DNA of 64,000 bases. It comes from Leptotrichia sp. HSP-536 (lineage in GTDB: Bacteria; Fusobacteriota; Fusobacteriia; Fusobacteriales; Leptotrichiaceae). Under the pieces are notes generated by a model that saw only the letters and a list, made by a program, of their open reading frames with translations, was not told the DNA's origin and did no database searches. The position numbers and the translations under genes are program-made. The first letter of the stretch is position 1. Each line of letters begins with the position of its first letter. The DNA lies in assembly GCF_041199985.1 (NCBI RefSeq), contig NZ_CP165647.1:1674001-1738000 (forward strand). The letters run 5' to 3'. Below are positions 33,641 to 42,276 of this stretch, piece after piece.

Positions 33641-35959
33641 TTATTCTGGCGTATATCCAAAGTTTATCAAGTATCTCCAGCTTTCTCCCGGTACTTTTGC
33701 AAATCCGAAATAAAGAGGTATTGCCAATGTTTTTGCCCCTATTCCGAATTTGTAGCTTTCCTTCGCATCATGTCCAAAGTCGTAGCTTTTGCTGGAAATA
33801 TTTGCTCTGGAATAGGATGTATCAAGATACAGGAATTTTGATAAATTATATTGTGCTTTCAAAGTTCCTATAAAAATACTGTTCCCACGAATTTTATCCG
33901 CAGGCATCCCTGCAAATTCCAGTGAATTATCTGCTGTTCGGATTCCTCCCATCTTAGGTCTGTATGTTTCAGGAATGTCATCTCCATGTGATGTCAAATA
34001 GGCCACTTTTGGTGTGATTGTAATTTTTTCGCCAACTGGAATGTTTATTTCTCCACTTACGCTCAACGAATTAAATTTAGCTTCCTTTGAATTTGCCAAT
34101 GTGTAACTTGAAAATAAACGCACTCCTTTCGTTGCAAAGCTTATGCTGTCCCTTGTGTCATAATCCATCTTCACTTCAAAATATGGAAATGCTTTTCGTA
34201 CATTTTCATTGTTATTTTCGTGTTTTATGACATCTGAAAACTGATACCCCCCTCCCACTGAAAACAGTAAATTTTTAGACATTTCAAATCCAATTCCTGT
34301 TCCCAATTTGAATTTTCTATTTTCAAAGTTAAAATATCCATTTTCGTATTTCTGATTTTTTATAATATCACGCTTATAATTAAATTCGGTAAAAATTAAT
34401 ACTTTGGAATCTCTTCCAAGTTCCGCAGTTGCTCTTCCTTTTGCTCCATACTCATTCGCAACAGTTCCACTCGCTGAATATCGGACATTTGTATTGTTTA
34501 TAATCTTACTTCCTTGGAACCCAACATTTACTGTTGCCAAGTCTTCATTGTTTATATTTCCTGAAAGTGTTAAATAATCACTTGGTTTTTCCTGAACATT
34601 TATTACTAAATCGTTATCCTTAACTTCGTAATAAACCGTTGTAAAATCACCATTCTGATAGATATTATTGACAATTTCCTCCATATCCAGCCTATTTAAA
34701 ACTCCAAGTTTTTTAGGTAAAAATTTATCAAAGTATGCCTTCTTATATTTTTTATTTCCTTCTATCACAATTCCTGAAATATTGTATTCATCACTCCAAG
34801 TCCGCCTAAATTCTTTCCGCTTTTCCTCCAATTTTTCGTAAAGTTCAGGATTTGACAATTTCCTAATTTCATCTATATTTTCCCTTGCGATTTTTTCTCC
34901 AGCTGCAATAAGCTCCTTTACCTTTAAAAAATCATAAGGCTCAAATTTTTCCAAGTCAGGTTTTAAATATAAATCAAGCATACGAATCTGACGTTCCACT
35001 TCCTGTCGTCCTGCAATAGTTGTTGTATCTGTAATTACATCGAGCAAATTCATTTTAGACTCATCTCTTTTGGTAAATCCATCCCCCACATTCACTCCAA
35101 TTGTGTAATCTGCTCCAAGCACCTTCACATCCTGCACTGGTAAATTCCGTGTAACTCCGCCATCAATGTAAAGTCTTTCTCCATCCCGAATCGGTGCAAA
35201 AATTGATGGCAACGACAGACTTTCTCTTATCGCTGTAGCAATCGAACCTTTGTCAAGCATAACGCCTTCCCCAGATTCCAAATCAGTCGCAACCGCCGCA
35301 AACTTTCTAGGAAATTTTCTGAAATCTTGCACTCTTAACGCACCATAAAAAATTTCATTCAGTTGTTGACTGGCAGTCTTTCCTCCCACAACTCCACTAG
35401 GCAATTTTGGTATAAAATTTTTCATTGGAATTACTGTACTGTTTTTATCCTCAATCGAGTTTCTTATTGCTCCCTTGTCCTTTCTCTCGATTTTGTCACT
35501 AAAAAGGCTCATCCAGTCCATACTAGTTGCTATTTCCTCTATTTCCTGGGGAGTATACCCCACACTGTACATTCCTGCAATAATACTTCCCATGCTTGTT
35601 CCCGTTGCATATTCCACTGGAACCTTCTCTTCATCCAGAACCTTTAATATCCCAATGTGGGCAATACCTTTCGCTGTTCCTCCACTAAGCACTAGCCCAA
35701 TTTTTTTATTCTCCTGAGAAACCAAACTTTTTTTGACTTTTAAATTTTCTTCATTATTTACAATTTTTTTTTCATTTTCCCTATCCGTGTTCTGCTGCTT
35801 TTCTAAAGCTTTTTTTTCTTCTTTATTTTGCTCCAAATTTTCTTTCTTTTTATTTTTGGTCACAAAATAATTTTCATTTTTCACACTTTCAGAAATCCCA
35901 AAACTATTTACCAAAAGAAAAATAATTAAATATAAAAATATTTTCCTTTTTTCAATCAT
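33641..35959 (-). CDS. type Vd autotransporter: patatin-like phospholipase with outer-membrane barrel (FplA/PlpD-like)
   Basis: 772 aa. A signal peptide (residues 1-23) and a Lys/Glu-rich linker (25-85) lead to a patatin domain with oxyanion motif LSGGTAKGIAHIGIL, nucleophile Ser122 in GTSMG, and Asp266 in IDGGVTRNLP. Residues ~395-465 resemble a single POTRA domain (ISGIVIEGNKKYKKAYF), and the C-terminal ~300 residues are alternating strands of an Omp85-type barrel. This layout is that of Fusobacterium FplA, a surface phospholipase A1/A2. It implies an outer membrane. Good AAGGAGG site 9 nt before the ATG. Confidence 0.9.
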   Translation of the reverse strand: MIEKRKIFLYLIIFLLVNSFGISESVKNENYFVTKNKKKENLEQNKEEKKALEKQQNTDRENEKKIVNNEENLKVKKSLVSQENKKIGLVLSGGTAKGIAHIGILKVLDEEKVPVEYATGTSMGSIIAGMYSVGYTPQEIEEIATSMDWMSLFSDKIERKDKGAIRNSIEDKNSTVIPMKNFIPKLPSGVVGGKTASQQLNEIFYGALRVQDFRKFPRKFAAVATDLESGEGVMLDKGSIATAIRESLSLPSIFAPIRDGERLYIDGGVTRNLPVQDVKVLGADYTIGVNVGDGFTKRDESKMNLLDVITDTTTIAGRQEVERQIRMLDLYLKPDLEKFEPYDFLKVKELIAAGEKIARENIDEIRKLSNPELYEKLEEKRKEFRRTWSDEYNISGIVIEGNKKYKKAYFDKFLPKKLGVLNRLDMEEIVNNIYQNGDFTTVYYEVKDNDLVINVQEKPSDYLTLSGNINNEDLATVNVGFQGSKIINNTNVRYSASGTVANEYGAKGRATAELGRDSKVLIFTEFNYKRDIIKNQKYENGYFNFENRKFKLGTGIGFEMSKNLLFSVGGGYQFSDVIKHENNNENVRKAFPYFEVKMDYDTRDSISFATKGVRLFSSYTLANSKEAKFNSLSVSGEINIPVGEKITITPKVAYLTSHGDDIPETYRPKMGGIRTADNSLEFAGMPADKIRGNSIFIGTLKAQYNLSKFLYLDTSYSRANISSKSYDFGHDAKESYKFGIGAKTLAIPLYFGFAKVPGESWRYLINFGYTPE

Positions 35960-36108
35960 TTACATCGGCCTCCTTTTTCACTAATTTTCTTTACTAAAAT
36001 ATTAATTTCTATAAATTTGCCTATAATTATTAAGATTAGTTATTTTATTTAAATTTTAAAAAGATACTGACTCTATAGTCATTTTACTATAAAAAAGTTT
36101 TATTTTTC

Positions 36109-36143
36109 TTATAAATTTACTCAAAACTTTAGTAAATTTATAA
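36109..36143. repeat. 13-bp perfect inverted repeat at the end of the HAD gene
   Basis: TTATAAATTTACT (36109-36121) and AGTAAATTTATAA (36131-36143) pair around a 9-nt loop and include the stop codon of the HAD phosphatase gene. The minus strand is not followed by a good T run, so it may protect mRNA 3' ends rather than terminate. Confidence 0.45.
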
Positions 36144-36857
36144 TATCTCAAACAATTCTTCCAATTTCGTCACTTCATACTTGGAAATTATCCCCGTATC
36201 ATTCACATTGTTTCGTAAATTTACCCAGCAAGTATCAATTCCAGCATTCTTTCCACCCTCTATATCTGCTCCTAGAGAATCACCTACCATTATAACTTCA
36301 TTTTTATCTTTTATTCCAAAACAGTTCATTGCATATTCAAATATCCGTTTATCAGGCTTATTCGCTCCAATTTCATCGGAAACAATTATTTTATCAATAT
36401 ATTTGGCAATTATGGAATTCTTTATTCGAGGATACTGAACTTCTTTTATTCCATTTGTTACAATTCCGACTTTGTATTTTGAGTGTAAATATTTACATAA
36501 TTTTTTAGTCGATTTAAATGGAAAAATTCCTTCTCCCAGCTTTTTCAAATAAATCTCGCTCATTTTCTGAGAATCATATTCCAGCTTAAATTTTTTAATA
36601 ATTTTCTCAAATCTTATAATTTTTAATTCTTCCTTGTCTACTACTCCTTTTTCTAAATCCTTCCACAACTGTGAATTTATTTTTTCATATTCCTTTTTAA
36701 TTTCTGTATAAAATTCTTCACTATTTTGATTTTTCAAAAATTTATTTTCCTTAAAAAATCCCATCTCTTCAAATGTACTTCTAAATGCTGAATTTTCAGC
36801 CTTTGGATAATCAAAAAGCGTGTCATCCAAATCTATTAATACAAGTTTGTAATTCAT
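36138..36857 (-). CDS. HAD-superfamily hydrolase, YjjG-type pyrimidine nucleotidase
   Basis: 239 aa. HAD motif I: LVLIDLDDTLFDYPKAENSA, with the nucleophile and general-acid aspartates. Motif II is the Thr in KVGIVTNGIKEVQYPRI, the lysine of motif III lies in GANKPDKRIFEYAM, and motif IV is MVGDSLGADIEGGKNAGI. The helical cap after motif I matches YjjG-like noncanonical pyrimidine nucleotidases, which clear modified dUMP analogues. The exact substrate is inference. Confidence 0.87.
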   Translation of the reverse strand: MNYKLVLIDLDDTLFDYPKAENSAFRSTFEEMGFFKENKFLKNQNSEEFYTEIKKEYEKINSQLWKDLEKGVVDKEELKIIRFEKIIKKFKLEYDSQKMSEIYLKKLGEGIFPFKSTKKLCKYLHSKYKVGIVTNGIKEVQYPRIKNSIIAKYIDKIIVSDEIGANKPDKRIFEYAMNCFGIKDKNEVIMVGDSLGADIEGGKNAGIDTCWVNLRNNVNDTGIISKYEVTKLEELFEIL

Positions 36858-36958
36858 ATTTTACCCCATTTCTTAAATTTTGTCTTTTTTATTGTTTATG
36901 AACAAAAAATAATGATATGATTATATCATAATTTAAGGAAAAACTTAATTTTCAAATT

Positions 36959-37483
36959 TTAAAAAACTGCCACATTTAATATTTCAATTTCTTCCATCGT
37001 CAAATCCACAATTGTTCCTTTCACAATTTCAACTAGCTTTTCTGTTTCAACTTCCATCTGTAACCCTCGTCTTCCAGCTGAAACTATTATTTTTTCAAAT
37101 TTTTCCACTTCCTTGTCAAAAAAAGTTTTAAACAACTTTTTCATTCCAACAGGAGAACATCCCCCACGAATATATCCCGTTTCCTTCTCCAGCTCCGAAA
37201 GTGGCAACAAATCAATATTTTTCTCTCCACAAGCTTTCGCCACCTTTTTCAAGTCCAAATGCGCTTCTCCATGAATTACACAAACATACAAACTCTTGCT
37301 TTTCCCCTTCAGCACAATTGTCTTAAAAACTCTTTCTGCCAATTCAGGAAATTTCTCGGCGACACCAAGCCCGCCACTTTTATCTTCACTCCATTCATAA
37401 GTGTGAATAATGTATGGAATTTTCTGTTTTTCAAGTTGCCGTAATGCATTAGTTTTAGCTATTTTTTCTTTTTTATGTTTCAT
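36959..37483 (-). CDS. ybaK: Cys-tRNA(Pro)/Cys-tRNA(Cys) deacylase YbaK
   Basis: 174 aa. Hydrolyses cysteine mischarged on tRNA-Pro. The YbaK/EbsC signature is clear: KTNALRQLEKQKIPYIIHTY at the N-terminus, FKTIVLKGKSKSLYVCVIHG with the catalytic-pocket Lys, and ETGYIRGGCSPVGMKKLF. It is transcribed away from scrB; the promoter region of 180 nt is shared. Confidence 0.92.
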   Translation of the reverse strand: MKHKKEKIAKTNALRQLEKQKIPYIIHTYEWSEDKSGGLGVAEKFPELAERVFKTIVLKGKSKSLYVCVIHGEAHLDLKKVAKACGEKNIDLLPLSELEKETGYIRGGCSPVGMKKLFKTFFDKEVEKFEKIIVSAGRRGLQMEVETEKLVEIVKGTIVDLTMEEIEILNVAVF

Positions 37484-37552
37484 TATTATCGCCTACATTC
37501 TATATTTTATTTATTTCGAGTATAGCAAAATAATATTTTTCAGTCAAGTTAA

Positions 37553-37581
37553 TTGGAAAAAGTAATAAAATATGGTAAAAT
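37553..37581 (+). promoter_or_regulatory. promoter of scrB
   Basis: TTGGAA (37553-37558), 17 nt, TAAAAT (37576-37581), about 78 nt upstream of the expected leader end. The ribosome site GGAAAGGTGG precedes the ATG. I saw no clear catabolite-repression or repressor operator. Confidence 0.5.
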
Positions 37582-37665
37582 GTAATGAAAAATAAAAATA
37601 CAGAACTATAAATAAAATCTTATAAAACTAAAAAGAAATTTAATAACAGGAAAGGTGGATAAAAT

Positions 37666-39126
37666 ATGGATTTTACGAAAGTTAAAGAGAATGAGAAAAA
37701 ATCAGTTTTAGAAAAAAAAGAGATTGTAGAAAAGGATTTTTGGCGACAAAAATACCATATTCAGGGAATCGTGGGGTTAATTAACGATCCAAATGGATTT
37801 TCACAGTTTAAAGGGAAATACCATATGTTTTACCAATGGAATCCTCTGGGAACTAATCATAAAAATAAAACTTGGGCTCATAGTGTGAGCAGTGATTTAT
37901 TACATTGGGAAAGAATGGAAACAGCTTTGCGTCCTGATACCTGGTATTCTAAGGATGGGGTTTATTCTGGAAGTGCGATTGTGGATGATGAAAAACTTTA
38001 TTTATTTTATACAGGAAATGTGAAAGATTCTGAAGGAAATAGAGAATCTTACCAATGCCTAGCAGTTTCAAGCGACGGAGAGAATTTTGAGAGATGGGAG
38101 CCAAGCATTGTAAATCAGCCAGATGGATATACTCGGCACATAAGAGATCCAAAAATTTGGAAAAAAGATGGGAAATTTTATGCAGTAATTGGTATTCAAA
38201 GTGAAAATTTGGAAGGAAAGGCAGTTTTATACAGTTCAGAAAATATAAAAGACTGGAAATTTGAAGGAGAAATTGCAGGGGCAAATCACGGAAAAATTAA
38301 AGACTTTGGATTTATGTGGGAATGCCCTGACTATTTTCAGCTAAAAGATGAAAAAACTGGAAAAATAAAGGATTTATTAGTCTTTTCACCGCAAGGATTA
38401 GAGCCAGAAGGAGATTTATATAACAACAAATATCAGACAGGATATTTATTTGGAAAACTGGATTACGAAAAACCTGAATTTGAAATTTTATCAGCTTTTG
38501 TGGAAATTGACAGAGGACACGACTTTTATGCGCCGCAGTCAATGGAAGATGATAAAGGAAGAAGGATTGTTGTTGGATGGATGGGAGTTCCAGAAGATGA
38601 AGATTTTCCTACAGTTAAAAATGAATGGATACATTGCTTGACTTTGCCAAGAGAATTAAAAGTGAGAGACGGAAAACTTTATCAAGAACCAATTTCTGAA
38701 ATGATTTCAATAAGAGGAGAAAAAATTGAATTTGAAGATTTTGTTAAAGGGGAAAAAGAGATTGGCAAAGGGAAAACTTATGAATTAATTGCCAAATTTA
38801 GTGATATTTCTTCAGATTTTGGACTAAAATTGAGAGTTGGAAGAGATAGTGAAACTGTTGTGAAATTTGACTTTAAAGATAAAAAATTAGTTCTTAACAG
38901 AAGTTGCGGCGCACAATCCGATAAGAGCGTAAGAAAAGTTTTTTTAGGTGACATAAAAGATTTGGAACTTAGAATTTTTGTTGATAATTCTTCTATTGAA
39001 ATTTTTGTAAATAACGGAGAAGAAGTGTTTTCTTCAAGAATTTTCCCTTTAGAAAATGCTGATAAAATTATTGTTTTTGCTGAAAATGAAACAAAAGTAA
39101 AACTTGAAAAATGGGAATGGAAATAA
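37666..39126 (+). CDS. scrB: sucrose-6-phosphate hydrolase (GH32)
   Basis: Cleaves sucrose-6-phosphate delivered by a PTS into glucose-6-phosphate and fructose. 486 aa without a signal peptide, so cytoplasmic. GH32 motifs: LINDPNGFSQFKGKYHMFYQ with the nucleophile Asp, RDPKIW, and the acid/base Glu in MWECPDYF. The C-terminal beta-sandwich (from ~340) ends with LRIFVDNSSIEIFVNNGEE. No sucrose PTS, fructokinase or regulator gene is adjacent. The restriction-modification genes follow 42 nt after its stop. Confidence 0.93.
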   Translation: MDFTKVKENEKKSVLEKKEIVEKDFWRQKYHIQGIVGLINDPNGFSQFKGKYHMFYQWNPLGTNHKNKTWAHSVSSDLLHWERMETALRPDTWYSKDGVYSGSAIVDDEKLYLFYTGNVKDSEGNRESYQCLAVSSDGENFERWEPSIVNQPDGYTRHIRDPKIWKKDGKFYAVIGIQSENLEGKAVLYSSENIKDWKFEGEIAGANHGKIKDFGFMWECPDYFQLKDEKTGKIKDLLVFSPQGLEPEGDLYNNKYQTGYLFGKLDYEKPEFEILSAFVEIDRGHDFYAPQSMEDDKGRRIVVGWMGVPEDEDFPTVKNEWIHCLTLPRELKVRDGKLYQEPISEMISIRGEKIEFEDFVKGEKEIGKGKTYELIAKFSDISSDFGLKLRVGRDSETVVKFDFKDKKLVLNRSCGAQSDKSVRKVFLGDIKDLELRIFVDNSSIEIFVNNGEEVFSSRIFPLENADKIIVFAENETKVKLEKWEWK

Positions 39127-39168
39127 ATTTATAGAAAGGAGATATATTTTATATATCATACAGTAAAT

Positions 39169-40365
39169 ATGACATTAAATAAATTATTAGATAAAGCTAC
39201 TTTGAATACATTAATGACAATATTTTTTAATTTTTCTTTAGACAAAGAAAATAAAAATAATATTAAAATTATATCATCATATAAAAAAACTAAACATACA
39301 GATGTAGAACTTACAGAAGAAATAATGGAACAAAATAATAAATTGTTATCATCTTGGAGTGGAATTAACTTTGAAAATAAATCTAAAAAAGAAGGAAATC
39401 ATGTTTTTACAATAAATATTCAAAATATTGAAATAGACGCATTTATAAAAATTATTTATAAAAATATTCAAAAAAAAAGAATTGATTATAGTGATGAAGA
39501 ATTTGAAAAAATATTACTTTTAGGACTTTTTGGATTTCGTGGTAGCGCAGATCCTGCTGCAAAATTTTATTCAGTTGATATAAAAAGAGAAATTCAAACA
39601 GAGTTTTACTTGGAATGCATTTTTAAACTTCTGACAAATATTTCTGATTTACGACAGTTAAATCTTAATTTTCGTGAATTACAGAAAGATTTTGTAGAAA
39701 ACAAAAAAGAAAGAAATACACAAATTCGTATAGATTTAAAATGGTTTTCAGAATTGATTGATTACGATCTATCAAACTTAAATGTTTATAAAGATGAAAT
39801 TTTAAAAGAATTAAAATCTGAAATTCAAAGTTTTAAAATAAGAGATAAAATTGAAAATAATTTTGTTGAAAGATTGGGTATTTATAAACATAAAATTTTA
39901 AATAAAACGAATATAGATGATGAAAAACAAAAAAAATTTACTATAAAAGAATTAAGAAAAGAATTGGGGTTTTCAAATGAGAAAAAAAGCAATGAAAGAA
40001 GAGACAGAAGTATTGTAGATATTGCAAGAAATTTTTATGACGATGAATGCGTTTGCTGTAAAAATGATTATCCATTAGAAAACAGAAGTTTTAAAATGAG
40101 AAAAAATAATAAATATTACTTAGAAATTCATCATGTTATATCATTTGCAAGTGATAAAAGGGGAGATCAAATTGATAATTTGGTTAAAGTTTGCCCTACT
40201 TGCCACAGAGCATTAACAAAAAATAGAGCAAATGAAGATTATCAAAAAATATTAATCAATAACATTTTGACAAATTCTGAAACGGCATTTAACTATGTAA
40301 GTAATTTTTTTGAAAAGCCAGAATTGGATAAAATGACAGAATTTGTTTATGAAAAATTACAATAA
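39169..40365 (+). CDS. type II restriction endonuclease with C-terminal HNH nuclease domain
   Basis: 398 aa. The C-terminal HNH nuclease is clear: ECVCCKNDYPLENRSF gives the first Cys pair, YLEIHHVISFASDKRGDQID the HH, and NLVKVCPTCHRALTKNRAN the second zinc pair and final His. The first ~280 residues, presumably DNA recognition, match nothing I know. The two following genes are DNA methyltransferases, which supports the role. The AAGGAG site (39136-39141) is 27 nt from this ATG; an in-frame ATA at 39151 sits at ideal spacing, so six more codons may be translated. Confidence 0.8.
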   Translation: MTLNKLLDKATLNTLMTIFFNFSLDKENKNNIKIISSYKKTKHTDVELTEEIMEQNNKLLSSWSGINFENKSKKEGNHVFTINIQNIEIDAFIKIIYKNIQKKRIDYSDEEFEKILLLGLFGFRGSADPAAKFYSVDIKREIQTEFYLECIFKLLTNISDLRQLNLNFRELQKDFVENKKERNTQIRIDLKWFSELIDYDLSNLNVYKDEILKELKSEIQSFKIRDKIENNFVERLGIYKHKILNKTNIDDEKQKKFTIKELRKELGFSNEKKSNERRDRSIVDIARNFYDDECVCCKNDYPLENRSFKMRKNNKYYLEIHHVISFASDKRGDQIDNLVKVCPTCHRALTKNRANEDYQKILINNILTNSETAFNYVSNFFEKPELDKMTEFVYEKLQ

Positions 40366-40379
40366 CAAAAGGAAAATTA

Positions 40380-41486
40380 ATGAAAAATATATATAGAGTT
40401 CTTGATTTATTTTCTGGAGCTGGTGGACTTTCTTATGGGCTAGAAAAAACTGGGTATTTTAAATCGCTAATTGCTTTAGACTTTAATGAACCTGCAATTG
40501 AAACATTTAAAAAAAATCATGAAGATACCAAGTGCATTGTGGGAGATATTACTGATAAGAAAGTAAAAGATAAAATTATAAAACTATCAAAAAAAGATAA
40601 AATAAACATGATTGTTGGTGGACCACCTTGTCAAGGTTTCAGCAATAAAGGAAAAAACTTAGGATTAAAGGATGAGAGAAATTTTCTATTTTTAGAGTAT
40701 GTTGATCTAGTAAAAGAAATAGAGCCTGAAATTTTTATAATAGAGAATGTGAAAAATATGGTTTCATCTGCTAACGGATATTTTATTAACGAAATAGTGA
40801 AACTATTTACGGAAATAGGATATTTAGTGAATTACAAAATAATAAACAGTTATGAATTTGGCGTTCCGCAAACAAGAGAAAGAACAATAGTAATAGGAAG
40901 CAGAAATTTTAAATATGATTTTAAAAATTTATACAAATATACTGTAAAAGAAGAAAAAAGACCCAAAGTGCATGATGCAATCTCAGACTTAAATTATCTT
41001 AATTCTGGAGAAGGCAGCGATGTAAGCGAGTACTTAATTAAATCAAGTTCCAATTATCAAAAAGAAATGCGAAAAAACAGCAAGAAATTATACAACCATA
41101 TTGCAACAAATCATTCAGAAATTGCAATAAATAAATTAAAAATGATACCCGCTGAAAAAGGAAAAGAATTCCTGCCAATTGAATTGCATGGAAAACAAAA
41201 ATTCAAAACGACTTGGTCAAGATTAGAATGGAATAAACCAAGCCCAACAATAGATACACGATTTGACACACCTTCAAATGGTAAAAATTCTCATCCTGTA
41301 CTAAATAGAGCTATTACACCTAGAGAAGCGGCAAGGTTACAGAGTTTTCCTGACAAATACAGATTTTATGGTAAAAAAACAGAAATATGTAAACAAATAG
41401 GAAATGCTGTTCCACCATTATTAGCTGAAAAAATAGGTCTTTCATTAATAGAGCAAATAGCCAGATGTAAAACTGGACATAAATAA
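40380..41486 (+). CDS. DNA (cytosine-5-)-methyltransferase
   Basis: 368 aa. All main m5C motifs are in order: I VLDLFSGAGGLSYGLEKTGY, IV VGGPPCQGFSNKGKN with the catalytic Cys, VI FIIENVKNM, VIII QTRERTIVIGSR, IX ITPREAARLQSFPDKYRF and X QIGNAVPPLLAEKIG. The target-recognition region (about residues 200-290) is short. It protects DNA from the HNH enzyme encoded just upstream (14-nt gap). The recognition sequence cannot be deduced. Confidence 0.93.
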   Translation: MKNIYRVLDLFSGAGGLSYGLEKTGYFKSLIALDFNEPAIETFKKNHEDTKCIVGDITDKKVKDKIIKLSKKDKINMIVGGPPCQGFSNKGKNLGLKDERNFLFLEYVDLVKEIEPEIFIIENVKNMVSSANGYFINEIVKLFTEIGYLVNYKIINSYEFGVPQTRERTIVIGSRNFKYDFKNLYKYTVKEEKRPKVHDAISDLNYLNSGEGSDVSEYLIKSSSNYQKEMRKNSKKLYNHIATNHSEIAINKLKMIPAEKGKEFLPIELHGKQKFKTTWSRLEWNKPSPTIDTRFDTPSNGKNSHPVLNRAITPREAARLQSFPDKYRFYGKKTEICKQIGNAVPPLLAEKIGLSLIEQIARCKTGHK

Positions 41487-41546
41487 AATTAACTTACATT
41501 TTAAACTATTTATAAAGAAAACTATTAAACTAAGGGGAGAAAAAAA

Positions 41547-42257
41547 TTGAGGTATAAAATTTATAATGAAGATGCATACAAAATAATCAAAAAATTAAAA
41601 AATGAAAATGTGAATATAAATCATATAATTACAGACCCGCCATATTTAATTTCAAAAGATAATAATTTTTATACAATGAAAAACAAAAGACAAGGAATTG
41701 ACTTTGGAGAATGGGATAAGACATTTGATTTGTTTTCATGGATAAAACCATATTCAGAAATTCTTGATAAAAATGGAAGTATGATAATATTTTGTTCATA
41801 TAGATATATAAGTTATTTAATAAACACATTAGAAGCAAATGGACTAATTACAAAGGATATTCTAGAATGGAAAAAAACAAATCCTATGCCAAGAAATACA
41901 CGCAGAAGATATGTACAAGATACAGAGTTTGCTATTTGGGCAGTAAAAAAGGGAGCAAAATGGATATTTAATAAGCCAGATGATATTCCATATTTACGTT
42001 CAACTTTTACAACATCAACAGTTCTAGGAAAGGAAAGAACAAAGCATCCTACGCAAAAAAGCCTAGTATTGTTGAAAGAAATAATAAAAATTCATACAAA
42101 TGAGAATGATGTGATATTAGATCCATTTATGGGAAGCGGAACAACAGGGATTGCAGCATTAGAACTTCAAAGAAAATTTTATGGAATTGAAATTGAAAAA
42201 GACTATTATAAAATAGCTGAAAAAAGATTTCAAAATGTTATAACAACATTGATATAA
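41547..42257 (+). CDS. DNA adenine-N6/cytosine-N4 methyltransferase (beta-type motif order)
   Basis: 236 aa, starting at a TTG with GGGGAG seven bases upstream. The catalytic DPPY motif comes first (IITDPPYLISKDNN) and the SAM-binding motif last (VILDPFMGSGTTGIAALELQ). DPPY favours adenine-N6 methylation but does not exclude N4-cytosine. HPTQKSLVLLKEII matches the family. As a second methyltransferase in the same module it suggests an asymmetric target needing one enzyme per strand, or two modifications of one site. Confidence 0.88.
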   Translation: MRYKIYNEDAYKIIKKLKNENVNINHIITDPPYLISKDNNFYTMKNKRQGIDFGEWDKTFDLFSWIKPYSEILDKNGSMIIFCSYRYISYLINTLEANGLITKDILEWKKTNPMPRNTRRRYVQDTEFAIWAVKKGAKWIFNKPDDIPYLRSTFTTSTVLGKERTKHPTQKSLVLLKEIIKIHTNENDVILDPFMGSGTTGIAALELQRKFYGIEIEKDYYKIAEKRFQNVITTLI

Positions 42258-42276
42258 AACTAGAAAGTGAAAAATT

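Noticed and set aside
36109..36143. 13-bp inverted repeat as the terminator of the HAD phosphatase gene
   Set aside because: No uninterrupted T run follows on either strand; recorded only as a repeat.
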